Source of the DNA: Alkalihalobacillus deserti
GTDB lineage: Bacteria > Bacillota > Bacilli > Bacillales > Bacillaceae_D
Direction of reading: 5' to 3'
Length of the DNA: 59,727 nucleotides
NCBI RefSeq assembly: GCF_020734105.1
Contig: NZ_JAJAFR010000020.1
Span: 1-59,727, forward strand
The notes under the pieces are model-generated. The model saw only the letters and a list, made by a program, of their open reading frames with translations. It made no database searches and was not told where the DNA came from. Shown here one piece after another: positions 8,731-16,341 of the stretch (positions within the stretch are counted from its first letter, which is position 1; each line of letters starts with the position of its first letter). A program made the position numbers and the translations under genes.

Positions 8731-9913
8731 GACTTATCATTTATACTCTCATAACGATTTAGACGGAGTCAGCTGTGGCATTTTAGCCAAGTTATCCTTT
8801 CAAGAAAATGTGGAAGTACGTTACAACTCCGTACAAGGACTTGATTTCCAAGTAGAGCGTTTTTTAGAACAAAAAGCTCATAACGATACTGTACTCTTCA
8901 TTACTGATTTATCCGTACATAGTGAAAATGAAAAGCGCCTCCAACATTACTTTAATAAAGGAGGAAAAGTAAATTTACTCGATCATCACAAAACCGCTCT
9001 TCATTTTAATAAATACAAGTGGGCAACTGTGAAAGTGGAATATGAGGACGGCCGCTTAGCTTCTGCAACTTCGATCTTCTACGACTATTTAAAAGAAAAT
9101 AATCTTATCGATGGCAATCCTGCGATTGACACTTTTGTCGACCTCGTTAGACAGTGGGATACGTGGGAATGGGATAGGAACAACACCATCGAAGCTAAAC
9201 GTCTAAACGACCTCTTTTATATGATTGCGATTGATGAATTCGAAGATCGAATGATTCAGCGGCTTCAAAAAGCAAACTCTTTTTCATTCGATGATTTCGA
9301 AGAGAAGATCTTAAATATGGAAGACAACAAAATCGAACGTTATATTCAAAGAAAAAGAAGAGAGCTAGTACAAACATTTATTGGTGGTTATTGCGTTGGG
9401 ATTGTCTATGCAGAGTCCTATCATTCTGAACTTGGAAATGTCATTGGAAAGGAAAGTCCTCACCTAGATTATATCGCTATCTTAAATGCAGGTGGTAAAA
9501 AAATCGCCTTTCGAACGATCCATGATGAAATTGATGTATCGAAAATAGCGAATGATTTCGGCGGTGGTGGGCATGCAAAAGCTGCTGGATGCAGCATGAA
9601 TGAAGAAGCCTTCAAATTATATATAGCAGAAACATTCCCATTAGAATCATTAAGAATTGACGCTCCACGTAACCAAGTTAATCTAAAAGGAACGAAAGAT
9701 GGATCCCTATACACGGACCGAGAAGATCATTTCTATTTTATTTATTTGAATTCAGATCAAGAGTGGGTCCTTAAACAAGATAAAATTATTTTAAATGGAT
9801 TTAAAACCTTTGAAGAAGCAGAACGTTACATGAAACGTAAGTATGGAGCTTGGCTAGTACGAGATGACGTCTTTGAAAAATACAAGTCTAACAACAAGCA
9901 ACTAAAAAGCTGA
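8729..9913 (+). CDS. DHH/DHHA1-family phosphoesterase
   Basis: The protein has 394 residues. The metal-binding DHH domain shows SHNDLDG (Asp10, Asp12) and LDHHKT (Asp85-His86-His87), and the DHHA1 substrate domain shows GGGGHAKAAG at 278-287. Family members cleave short oligonucleotides, pAp or cyclic-dinucleotide products with Mn2+. About 80 extra residues follow DHHA1 and I cannot assign them. It is not the usual 310-residue NrnA type, so the natural substrate is open. Translation start is set by AAAAGGAGGAGGAAAT, which lies in the perfect inverted repeat described separately. Confidence 0.85.
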   Translation: MTYHLYSHNDLDGVSCGILAKLSFQENVEVRYNSVQGLDFQVERFLEQKAHNDTVLFITDLSVHSENEKRLQHYFNKGGKVNLLDHHKTALHFNKYKWATVKVEYEDGRLASATSIFYDYLKENNLIDGNPAIDTFVDLVRQWDTWEWDRNNTIEAKRLNDLFYMIAIDEFEDRMIQRLQKANSFSFDDFEEKILNMEDNKIERYIQRKRRELVQTFIGGYCVGIVYAESYHSELGNVIGKESPHLDYIAILNAGGKKIAFRTIHDEIDVSKIANDFGGGGHAKAAGCSMNEEAFKLYIAETFPLESLRIDAPRNQVNLKGTKDGSLYTDREDHFYFIYLNSDQEWVLKQDKIILNGFKTFEEAERYMKRKYGAWLVRDDVFEKYKSNNKQLKS

Positions 9914-9960
9914 GCAAAAGCACCCTTTTATAGTCGAGGCAACAACTTGGAAAACTAATT

Positions 9961-10002
9961 AAAAATCTAGTCTGAACTCGAATAGGTTCAGACTAGATTT
10001 TC
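9961..10002. terminator. bidirectional terminator between the DHH gene and mqnD
   Basis: AAAATCTAGTCTGAAC pairs with GTTCAGACTAGATTTT around an 8-base loop, with A/T runs at both ends. It separates two convergent genes. Confidence 0.9.
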
Positions 10003-10016
10003 ATGCTAAATCCAAA

Positions 10017-10850
10017 TCACAGGTACAATGCGTCTAAATCAAACTCAGGTACTAGCCCTTCTTTCATCGCTCGGCCGAGCAAAGCCTTTACAGCCGCATA
10101 CCCATCTTCTCCAAGTTTTTCTGTAAATTCATTAACATACAAGTCGATATGTGACTTAGCAACTTCAATGGATAGCTCTTGAGCATGCTCCAACACATAA
10201 GTCTGAGAAACTTCTGGATGGGCCCAAGCATAGTTAACAGAAGCTTTTACCCATTTAGTGATTGCTTCGATATCCAAAGAACGATGGGCAATAATAGCTC
10301 CCAAGGGAATTGGCAGACCTGTATCCTCTTCCCACCAATTACCGAGATCGGCCATTAAGCTGAGTTCGTAAGATGGATAAGTAAACCTCGCTTCATGTAT
10401 GACAAGTCCAGCATCAATCATGCCATCTCTAACGGCTGGCATAATCTCATGAAAAGGCATTACAACAATTTCACCAACACCGCCAGGAACATTTTGAGCG
10501 GTCCAAAGACGAAACAATAAATAGGCAGTCGACCTTTCACTTGGAACCGCGACTCGACGCCCAGATAACGCAGCCGGGCCCTTCATATTACTTTTCGTTA
10601 ACACTAACGGCCCGCATCCTCTTCCAAGTGCACCTCCACAGGGGATAAGAGCATACTTATCTAACACCCAAGGAAGAGCAGCGTAAGAAATTTTTTGGAT
10701 TTCAGGACCTTTCCCTTCTGCAGCCCAATTATTCGTTTTATCAATATCAGCATATGTTACATCTAGCTTAGGTGCGCCAGATATTAATTCATGTACCCAA
10801 GCGTGGAACACAAATGTATCGTTTGGACAAGGGGAAAATGCTATTTCCAT
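10017..10850 (-). CDS. mqnD: 1,4-dihydroxy-6-naphthoate synthase MqnD
   Basis: The 277-residue enzyme converts cyclic dehypoxanthine futalosine to 1,4-dihydroxy-6-naphthoate, a late step in the futalosine route to menaquinone. The start SPCPNDTFVFHAW and the segment KISYAALPW near residue 55 are family hallmarks, within a periplasmic-binding-protein-like fold. Length is normal. The start codon overlaps the mqnB stop (TAATG), indicating translational coupling. mqnA, mqnC and mqnE are not in the window. Confidence 0.93.
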   Translation of the reverse strand: MEIAFSPCPNDTFVFHAWVHELISGAPKLDVTYADIDKTNNWAAEGKGPEIQKISYAALPWVLDKYALIPCGGALGRGCGPLVLTKSNMKGPAALSGRRVAVPSERSTAYLLFRLWTAQNVPGGVGEIVVMPFHEIMPAVRDGMIDAGLVIHEARFTYPSYELSLMADLGNWWEEDTGLPIPLGAIIAHRSLDIEAITKWVKASVNYAWAHPEVSQTYVLEHAQELSIEVAKSHIDLYVNEFTEKLGEDGYAAVKALLGRAMKEGLVPEFDLDALYL

Positions 10851-11518
10851 TAGTTAAACACCTCTCGTAAGACAGAACTAGCCTTTTCTAAAGCAACTAG
10901 TGCCTCTTTTATTTTCCACGCATCTCGATCACGCGGGCCAACCATATTGGAAATTGACCGTATTTCAAGAACTGGAATGTTCTTTCTTTCCGCAGCAACA
11001 GCAACCCCAAAACCTTCCATTGCCTCCGCAACAGCGTTCGGTACTTTTTTTGCCAACTTCTCTGCTGTTTCTAGTGTCCCAGTCACTGTTGAGAGTGTCA
11101 ATATAGGACCTGACCGAGCTTGCAGACCTTGCTCAATCAGCGCTTTCGTTACAGAAGTATATAGAGTTTCATTTACCTTAATACAAGTGCTACCCAGATT
11201 CAATTCTTCTAAATTTGAGAAGCCTCCTTGTGTCTCTGCCCCTAGATCCGCAGCAATTAACTCACTCGATACGACGATCGATTCTACATCGATTTTCCCT
11301 TTAAAGCCCCCAGCAATACCAGCATTAATCACTAAGTCGAATTTAGTTGCAGCTAGAATAAATGCCGTATTCACAGCAGCCGAAACCACCCCTACCCCAA
11401 CAACAGCTACTTCTACACCCTGAATATGACCTAATCCTCTTAATACAGCTTGTTTTTCAGCCTCAACAGAAGTTACGACCAGAATTCGATTGTTTTTGTT
11501 GTGTATGTATTCATTCAT
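10850..11518 (-). CDS. mqnB: futalosine hydrolase MqnB
   Basis: The 222-residue nucleosidase of the MTA/SAH phosphorylase fold splits futalosine into hypoxanthine and dehypoxanthine futalosine. It shows the NAGIAGGF motif near residue 85 and the acidic AEAMEGFGVA motif near 165 that binds the ribose. It is coupled to mqnD, which makes a menaquinone role firm. The start follows AAAGGGGCGTCTCTA. With mqnD it shows that this organism uses the futalosine pathway. Confidence 0.93.
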   Translation of the reverse strand: MNEYIHNKNNRILVVTSVEAEKQAVLRGLGHIQGVEVAVVGVGVVSAAVNTAFILAATKFDLVINAGIAGGFKGKIDVESIVVSSELIAADLGAETQGGFSNLEELNLGSTCIKVNETLYTSVTKALIEQGLQARSGPILTLSTVTGTLETAEKLAKKVPNAVAEAMEGFGVAVAAERKNIPVLEIRSISNMVGPRDRDAWKIKEALVALEKASSVLREVFN

Positions 11519-11643
11519 TAGAGACGCCCCTTTGCCAAACTCTTCCTTTTACTTCGATGAACGCGCTCGCTCTTGGCTAGTATAGCATTTTACCCCATTT
11601 AGGTCCTATCTTATCATCCTGATTCTCTCTAAATAGTTTCGTT

Positions 11644-11674
11644 ATTGTAACAACAGAGCAATAGCTTTTGTCAA
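11644..11674 (-). promoter_or_regulatory. possible sigma-A promoter of mqnB-mqnD
   Basis: The minus strand has a perfect TTGACA and a TACAAT, but the spacer is 19 bases, which is long. It is the best candidate upstream of mqnB. Nothing else is recognisable between 11519 and 11770. Confidence 0.4.
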
Positions 11675-11770
11675 CGTGTCGATTAAGGGTTAACGCATAA
11701 TTAACAATAGAAATGGATGTTATTAAATCGGCGGGCAAAGTACTCATTTTCTGTAAATGGTTATACTTAC

Positions 11771-11816
11771 AAAAAAAACCTACTCAAAAGTTTAGTCGAT
11801 TGAGTAGGTTTTTTTA
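11771..11816. terminator. bidirectional intrinsic terminator
   Basis: AAAAACCTACTCAA pairs with TTGAGTAGGTTTTT, with long A and T runs on either side. It lies 60 bases after the stop of the DUF2653 gene, which it probably serves. Confidence 0.88.
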
Positions 11817-11875
11817 TTTGATTAGCGTATGATTTACAATCCATTTAATAAGCAAATTGTTTATTCCCAAGCATT

Positions 11876-12163
11876 TTAGTTAATGTGAGCAATAACACCT
11901 TCATCATCATCGAGTACTAACTTGATTCCAGCAAATGGATCAGAATTTAAATATTCTTCAAGCCATAAGCGTAGTGCCTCAATCAGGTTTGCAGTGATTA
12001 ATACTTGCTTTCGTCCTTCTACAAAAGCTTCCGCGGAAAAGCCATAGTCATCATCAAACATCAGTTCCACTTCAACTTCTTCAGGTTTTACTTGTTTTTT
12101 ACGTGATATATAAACACATACAGCATTAATAATCTCTTGCTCAGAGAGTTTTAACTTCTCCAT
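11876..12163 (-). CDS. yxcD: YxcD-like DUF2653 family protein
   Basis: A 95-residue acidic protein beginning MEKLKLSEQEIINAVCVYIS, with the DDDYGFSAEAFV segment near the middle that marks the DUF2653/YxcD family. No membrane segment. Function is unknown. It overlaps the upstream membrane-protein gene by 13 bases, so the two are likely translated together. Confidence 0.75.
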   Translation of the reverse strand: MEKLKLSEQEIINAVCVYISRKKQVKPEEVEVELMFDDDYGFSAEAFVEGRKQVLITANLIEALRLWLEEYLNSDPFAGIKLVLDDDEGVIAHIN

Positions 12164-12597
12164 GGATGAGTTTCCTCTTTTTTCTTTTTAGATTTAAATA
12201 ACACGAAAACTTTACGAATAACAACGATTAAAACGACAATCGCTAAAACATTAATCATAAAGCCAAGAATTGACCCTAGTACACCCATGTTTGTGAATAA
12301 ACTACCAAATAGCAACCCAGCAAGTCCACCTAACATTAATCCTTTCATTAAACCACCTGATAAAAATCCGCCTTTTGGATTTTTAGTAGTCGTAGATTTA
12401 TTAATTGCATTTGTGTCTTGTTGTTTATTTTGGATATTCGACTGATTGTTTGTACTATTCGTTGTATTATTAAAACTTTTCTTACCTGAATTGTATTTTT
12501 TGGCTTCAACTATTGTTGGTTGATCTTGAAAAACGATGTTTCCAACAGGTGAAAGCAGTAGTGCTGCTACAAGTAAAGCTGTGAATACTTTTTTCAT
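12151..12597 (-). CDS. small secreted or membrane protein with Asn/Gly-rich linker
   Basis: The 148-residue protein has an N-terminal signal sequence (MKKVFTALLVAALLLSPVG), an Asn/Thr/Gln-rich low-complexity stretch (about 35-75), a glycine-rich segment (GGFLSGGLMKGLMLGGLAG) and a strong membrane helix near 105-130, ending in a Lys-rich tail. The layout recalls the N-terminal part of Tim44-like bacterial proteins, but no Tim44 domain is present. It is in an operon with the YxcD-like gene. Function unknown. Confidence 0.65.
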   Translation of the reverse strand: MKKVFTALLVAALLLSPVGNIVFQDQPTIVEAKKYNSGKKSFNNTTNSTNNQSNIQNKQQDTNAINKSTTTKNPKGGFLSGGLMKGLMLGGLAGLLFGSLFTNMGVLGSILGFMINVLAIVVLIVVIRKVFVLFKSKKKKEETHPWRS

Positions 12598-12751
12598 TCA
12601 TAATCCCCCTGCGACTATAGTACTTTTTGTATTTACCAGATTTATTATAATACACTAATGACAACTTAGATATAAATTACTGATATTTTTGCGAAAGAAA
12701 GGCTGCTTAACGCATTTATTAGTCCCTATTACATTTATATAGGGAGTTTAT

Positions 12752-12901
12752 CTACTTACTATTACTTGTTCTATGATTCAATACATCACTTTGAAATTTT
12801 TTTAATCTCTTCATAGTCAGGCGCCAATCTCGTTGTTCTCGCTTTTTCTTTTTTCTAATTAACATTTTCAATGCTTCTTTGCGCGACTTGCCATTGAACA
12901 T
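12752..12901 (-). CDS. small basic protein, 49 aa
   Basis: An ATG at 12901 is preceded by AAAAAAGGAGTGTTGTAAAAT, a strong ribosome binding site. The product starts MFNGKSRKEALKMLIRKKKK, is about one third Lys/Arg and has no hydrophobic segment. It lies alone on the minus strand, in a stretch otherwise free of genes. I do not recognise the family. Strength of the ribosome binding site is the main reason for calling it. Confidence 0.5.
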   Translation of the reverse strand: MFNGKSRKEALKMLIRKKKKREQRDWRLTMKRLKKFQSDVLNHRTSNSK

Positions 12902-12988
12902 ATTTTACAACACTCCTTTTTTGAAACTGTGACTATAGATAATATCTATGTCGTAACACGCCTGACTTATGAAAAAGATCCAGACAAA

Positions 12989-13019
12989 ATAAAACCACTC
13001 ATCACTGATTGAGCGGTTT
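12989..13019 (-). terminator. terminator-like hairpin
   Basis: AAACCGCTCA and TGAGTGGTTT pair on the minus strand (with G-U pairs), followed by TTATTTTG. It lies downstream of the ABC-transporter relic and may be left from its original transcript. Confidence 0.5.
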
Positions 13020-13150
13020 GCATGTTATCTTGAAACTTCAGCTCGTGCGGTACTTTCTATTAGGTTCATCCGTATCAACCTAAGTTCCTTTCCTTTAAAT
13101 TTTGCCATTTATCACTTGAATTTAACATTTGTTCCGTTCTAATTTTATCT

Positions 13151-13178
13151 AAAAAAGCATCAGAGAGCCCGATGCTTT
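13151..13178 (-). terminator. terminator of the ABC-transporter relic
   Basis: AAAGCATC and GATGCTTT enclose a 9-base loop and are followed by TTTTTT on the minus strand. It begins at the stop codon of the relic at 13177. Confidence 0.7.
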
Positions 13179-13287
13179 ATCCAAATTGTGCGTAATGCAA
13201 GCGACTATACATCCCTTCTCTCTCTATTAAATCTTCGTGTTTCCCTTGTTCAGCAATTCCTTGTTTTGTGACAACCATGAATTGGTG
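13177..13287 (-). pseudogene. C-terminal relic of an ABC exporter ATPase
   Basis: On the minus strand the last 36 codons read as the tail of an ABC transporter ATP-binding domain: a VEQGTH-like segment appears as IAEQGKHEDLIEREGMYSRL and the frame ends at 13177 just before a terminator. The rest of the gene, including Walker motifs, is gone; upstream sequence has stops in this frame. The stretch 13290-13550 holds nothing else I recognise. Confidence 0.65.
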
Positions 13288-13551
13288 ATTATAAAAAAAG
13301 AGAGGAAATATCAGCTCTCTACCTTGGTGTCATAAATTTCAAAGATTACTAATTGATGAAAAGAAGTATTTTGGATTGTTAATGGAACTCTAGAGCATAA
13401 GCACACCAGTGCAGCGTTTAAGAGTTACTCTAATCGAGTTGCTAAAAAGTTAACGTTCAGCGAGTCTCACAATTTTTCCAATAAATTAGACATTTCATTA
13501 AGATGGGAATATCATTTACATAACCGTAAACCGTAAGAAAGGAGACGACAT

Positions 13552-13941
13552 ATGAAAGAAGTTATTGTAGTTGGTGCAGTGATTCAAGATGAAAAGAAGC
13601 GTGTCTTATGTGCATTAAGGTCTCCTTCTATGTCCTTGCCTAATTATTGGGAATTCCCTGGCGGCAAAGTAGAAAAAGGAGAAGGCTATCCTGAAGCATT
13701 AATAAGAGAAATTCAAGAAGAGTTAGCTTGTGATGTTATAGTGAAGGAAAAAATAACTGAGGTCACCTATGATTATGAGAACATTAGAGTTCATCTGCAT
13801 ACTTATTTATGTAGAATCAAGAAAGGAACTCCAGTAGCTAAAGAACATGCTCAGCTAGAATGGGTTGCTTTAGAAAAGTTAATGAATTTAACCTGGGCAC
13901 CTGCCGATATCCCCACTTTACATATCATTACGGAACGATAA
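13552..13941 (+). CDS. NUDIX hydrolase, MutT-like
   Basis: The 129-residue protein has a complete Nudix box: GGKVEKGE at 37-44, then REIQEEL at 52-58, fitting G-x5-E-x7-RE-x2-EE. The segment YWEFPGGK before it is typical of 8-oxo-dGTP or (d)CTP pyrophosphatases. The start follows AGAAAGGAGACGACAT. An ATP-grasp gene follows after 13 bases in the same direction, suggesting an operon. Substrate cannot be told from the sequence. Confidence 0.85.
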   Translation: MKEVIVVGAVIQDEKKRVLCALRSPSMSLPNYWEFPGGKVEKGEGYPEALIREIQEELACDVIVKEKITEVTYDYENIRVHLHTYLCRIKKGTPVAKEHAQLEWVALEKLMNLTWAPADIPTLHIITER

Positions 13942-13954
13942 AGGAGATGTTTAT

Positions 13955-14749
13955 TTGACTTATAGACCTTATCTTGCAATGATTCAAGAATCAGTCCAAA
14001 AAGACGATGTGACGTTCGAAGAGATTTCCCCCTATTATTTATATCGTGCGCAAAGAGAGAAAAAGTCCTTTATTATGCATGATGTTGAAATCGGCTTAAA
14101 TAATAGTGCTAGTCTAAAGTTAGCTCGTAGTAAGTCAGGAACTTACTCAGTTCTTAAAAAAGCAGGAATTCCAGCCGTAGAGCATCTTTTTTTATTAAAT
14201 CATTCTTCCAGATTTTCAAAAACCAACTCTTATCAATTAGCTACCGACTATTTTCATTCTTTTAATGAGAGCGTTGTGTTAAAGCAGGATGATGGTTCTC
14301 AAGGCGAAAATGTTTATAAAATCACCTCAGCTGATGAGCTTAAGATCCAATTAAAAGCTTTGTTTTCCTTGCATTTGAATGCCTGTCTTTCCCCTTTCTA
14401 TTCATCAACATATGAATACCGTATTGTCGCGCTCAAAGGGGAGCCTAAACTTTTTTTAGCTAAAGAACGAACTACTTCTTGGAAGCACAATTTGATAGGT
14501 GGTAGTCGGTCCAAGGATGTCCCTCCTGCTCTCATACCGTCCTTATCCAAGATTGCAATCGACACCGCTCAAGCGCTTGAATTAAATTTTTGTTCAGTCG
14601 ATATACTAGACACGACGAATGGTCTACTCGTATTAGAAGTAAACGAACAAGTGATGCTTGATGAATATATAAAAGGAGATCCCAGCCGAAAAGAAAAGGT
14701 ATCCGCTATCTATCGTGAAGCGATTTTAGAACGTTTTAAACAATTGTAA
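13955..14749 (+). CDS. ATP-grasp family ligase-like protein
   Basis: A 264-residue protein that I read as an ATP-grasp enzyme: the nucleotide-binding lysine in VVLKQDD (about 107-113), a glycine-containing loop DGSQGENV, EYRIVAL near 154, and the metal-binding acid/Asn pair in VLEVNEQV near 226-233. It is shorter than RimK or D-Ala-D-Ala ligase. The start is TTG with AAAGGAG eight bases ahead. It is co-directional with the NUDIX gene and faces a FolC-like ligase. Probably an amide- or peptide-forming ligase; substrates unknown. Confidence 0.65.
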   Translation: MTYRPYLAMIQESVQKDDVTFEEISPYYLYRAQREKKSFIMHDVEIGLNNSASLKLARSKSGTYSVLKKAGIPAVEHLFLLNHSSRFSKTNSYQLATDYFHSFNESVVLKQDDGSQGENVYKITSADELKIQLKALFSLHLNACLSPFYSSTYEYRIVALKGEPKLFLAKERTTSWKHNLIGGSRSKDVPPALIPSLSKIAIDTAQALELNFCSVDILDTTNGLLVLEVNEQVMLDEYIKGDPSRKEKVSAIYREAILERFKQL

Positions 14750-14755
14750 AAGAAC

Positions 14756-14785
14756 AGAGGAAGCTTCAAAAGAAGATCTTCCTCT
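14756..14785. terminator. bidirectional terminator between the ATP-grasp and FolC-like genes
   Basis: AGAGGAAG and CTTCCTCT form the stem with a short inner TTC/GAA pairing. It lies between convergent stop codons. T-richness is modest on both sides. Confidence 0.6.
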
Positions 14786-14787
14786 TA

Positions 14788-16140
14788 TTATTTTCCGATA
14801 TCCAATAAAGAGTGACCGAAAAGACGTTTGGCGTTACCAATGAACGTTTGAGTACCAATGATTACTATCAGCTCCGCGTCTTCTTCCTTCCTCACATAAT
14901 TTAGCGCTCCATGAAGAACAGGAAAGCTAACACTGTTCGAATTGTATATAAGAGCGGTCTCTAAGTCATCTTTCGGAAAAGGTAAATGACTAATGTCTGG
15001 TTTTGTTACAATCATCAGGTCAGACACCTCGCTTAAAACCTTTATGACACCTTCATAATCTTTATTTGCCGGAACACCTATTATCGTTACCGTTCTCTTT
15101 GCTCTTTTGCTATCTATTATCTTTACTACTTCTTTGACATAATTAGCTGTTAATTCATTGATGGCTCCATCTAAAATGACCGTAGGACTTAATTGGATTA
15201 CTTCACAGCGCCCTGGCCATTGAATGTGTGTGAAACATTCCCTTAAAAGATGTTCATTTATTGGCCCATTTACGATATCTTCAGCAATGCTTACAGCCAT
15301 TCCCGCATTTAATGCTTGAAATTCCCCTAATAGCGGTACTGATAACTGAGCATAGGTCATTCGTTTCGTTTGAACAGTAAAGTGAGTACCTTTCGTTGTC
15401 ATCTCGATATGCTCAATCAAGAAGTCATTCTTATAAGATTTATATACCTTATTGTTTGGCAATCTATCCTTTAATAGAGTCGATACTAATTCAGATTGTT
15501 TGTTAATAAATACAGACTTTGTCTGATCTTTTATAATTCCTAATTTATGTGTCACAATGTTTGAAAGATGCGGACCTAAATGGGTTACGTGTTCTTCCAT
15601 AATCGGTGTTATCACAGCCCACTCATTATCTAGGACATTTGTGTCATCATACTTTCCGCCTCGACCACATTCAATAACATTAATATCTGTTTTATTTTCT
15701 TGAAAATAAATGGATGCAATGGCAAGAGCAATCCCAATTGGTCCCTGGTACTCGTTATCTGCTAGACTTTGTTCTATTGTTTCAACAGCACCCTTTATTT
15801 GATTACTAATTCTGATCAAATCTTGATCTGAAATTGCCTTTCCATCTATTCGAATTCGTTCATTAAAATCAACTAAGTGAGGAGAGGTAAAAAGACCGAC
15901 TCTAAAACCGAGGTGGCTTAATAAAGAAGAGATAAACCTAGATGTTGAGCCTTTCCCTTTACTTCCGGTGACCAAGATGAACTTTTGTCCCTTATCAGGC
16001 GAGGCAATTAAATCTAGAAGACGCCTAGTTAACTCAGGCTTTTTCACTTTCTCGTCTCTTACTTCTGTTATATGATTAATCGCTTTTATATACGAATAGT
16101 AGATTAAATCTTCTGCGTCTTTTACTGTGTTGATGGACAT
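14788..16140 (-). CDS. FolC-like Mur-ligase-family protein (divergent folylpolyglutamate synthase homologue)
   Basis: The protein has about 450 residues and follows the FolC layout: P-loop VTGSKGKGST (65-73 counted from an upstream ATG at 16161), FTSPHLVDFNERI near 91-103, the HKLGIIK lysine segment, and LDGAINELTA near 330. These match GTNGKGST, the AGIIK lysine and LDGAHN of FolC, but with substitutions: Asn to Ser-Lys in the P-loop, and the His of GAHN to Ile. It may have left the folate substrate. I favour the ATG at 16140; AAGGAG lies 12 bases ahead, so the upstream ATG remains possible. Confidence 0.75.
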   Translation of the reverse strand: MSINTVKDAEDLIYYSYIKAINHITEVRDEKVKKPELTRRLLDLIASPDKGQKFILVTGSKGKGSTSRFISSLLSHLGFRVGLFTSPHLVDFNERIRIDGKAISDQDLIRISNQIKGAVETIEQSLADNEYQGPIGIALAIASIYFQENKTDINVIECGRGGKYDDTNVLDNEWAVITPIMEEHVTHLGPHLSNIVTHKLGIIKDQTKSVFINKQSELVSTLLKDRLPNNKVYKSYKNDFLIEHIEMTTKGTHFTVQTKRMTYAQLSVPLLGEFQALNAGMAVSIAEDIVNGPINEHLLRECFTHIQWPGRCEVIQLSPTVILDGAINELTANYVKEVVKIIDSKRAKRTVTIIGVPANKDYEGVIKVLSEVSDLMIVTKPDISHLPFPKDDLETALIYNSNSVSFPVLHGALNYVRKEEDAELIVIIGTQTFIGNAKRLFGHSLLDIGK

Positions 16141-16285
16141 GGTCCTGAATATCTCCTTCATATTCTACTTTTGTTCTTTCCTACACCATTATATTAAATT
16201 AAAAAAGGATGAGAAATGATGTTTAACTTCTATTTACTGCGGGTAACTAATATTTGTTCACATCTAAGACTGACGATCATGATGC

Positions 16286-16325
16286 AAAAGGACCGTACTA
16301 ACTGGAAATTAGTACGGTCCTTTTT
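16286..16325. terminator. bidirectional terminator after the LtaS-family gene
   Basis: AAAAGGACCGTACTAA and TTAGTACGGTCCTTTT form a long perfect stem with A and T flanks, 17 bases beyond the stop of the LtaS-family gene. Confidence 0.9.
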
Positions 16326-16341
16326 ATCTTAAATCATTTGT

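Noticed and set aside
10947..11423. 158-codon plus-strand frame opposite mqnB
   Set aside because: It is the antisense shadow of the well-supported mqnB, with low-complexity composition and no ribosome binding site.
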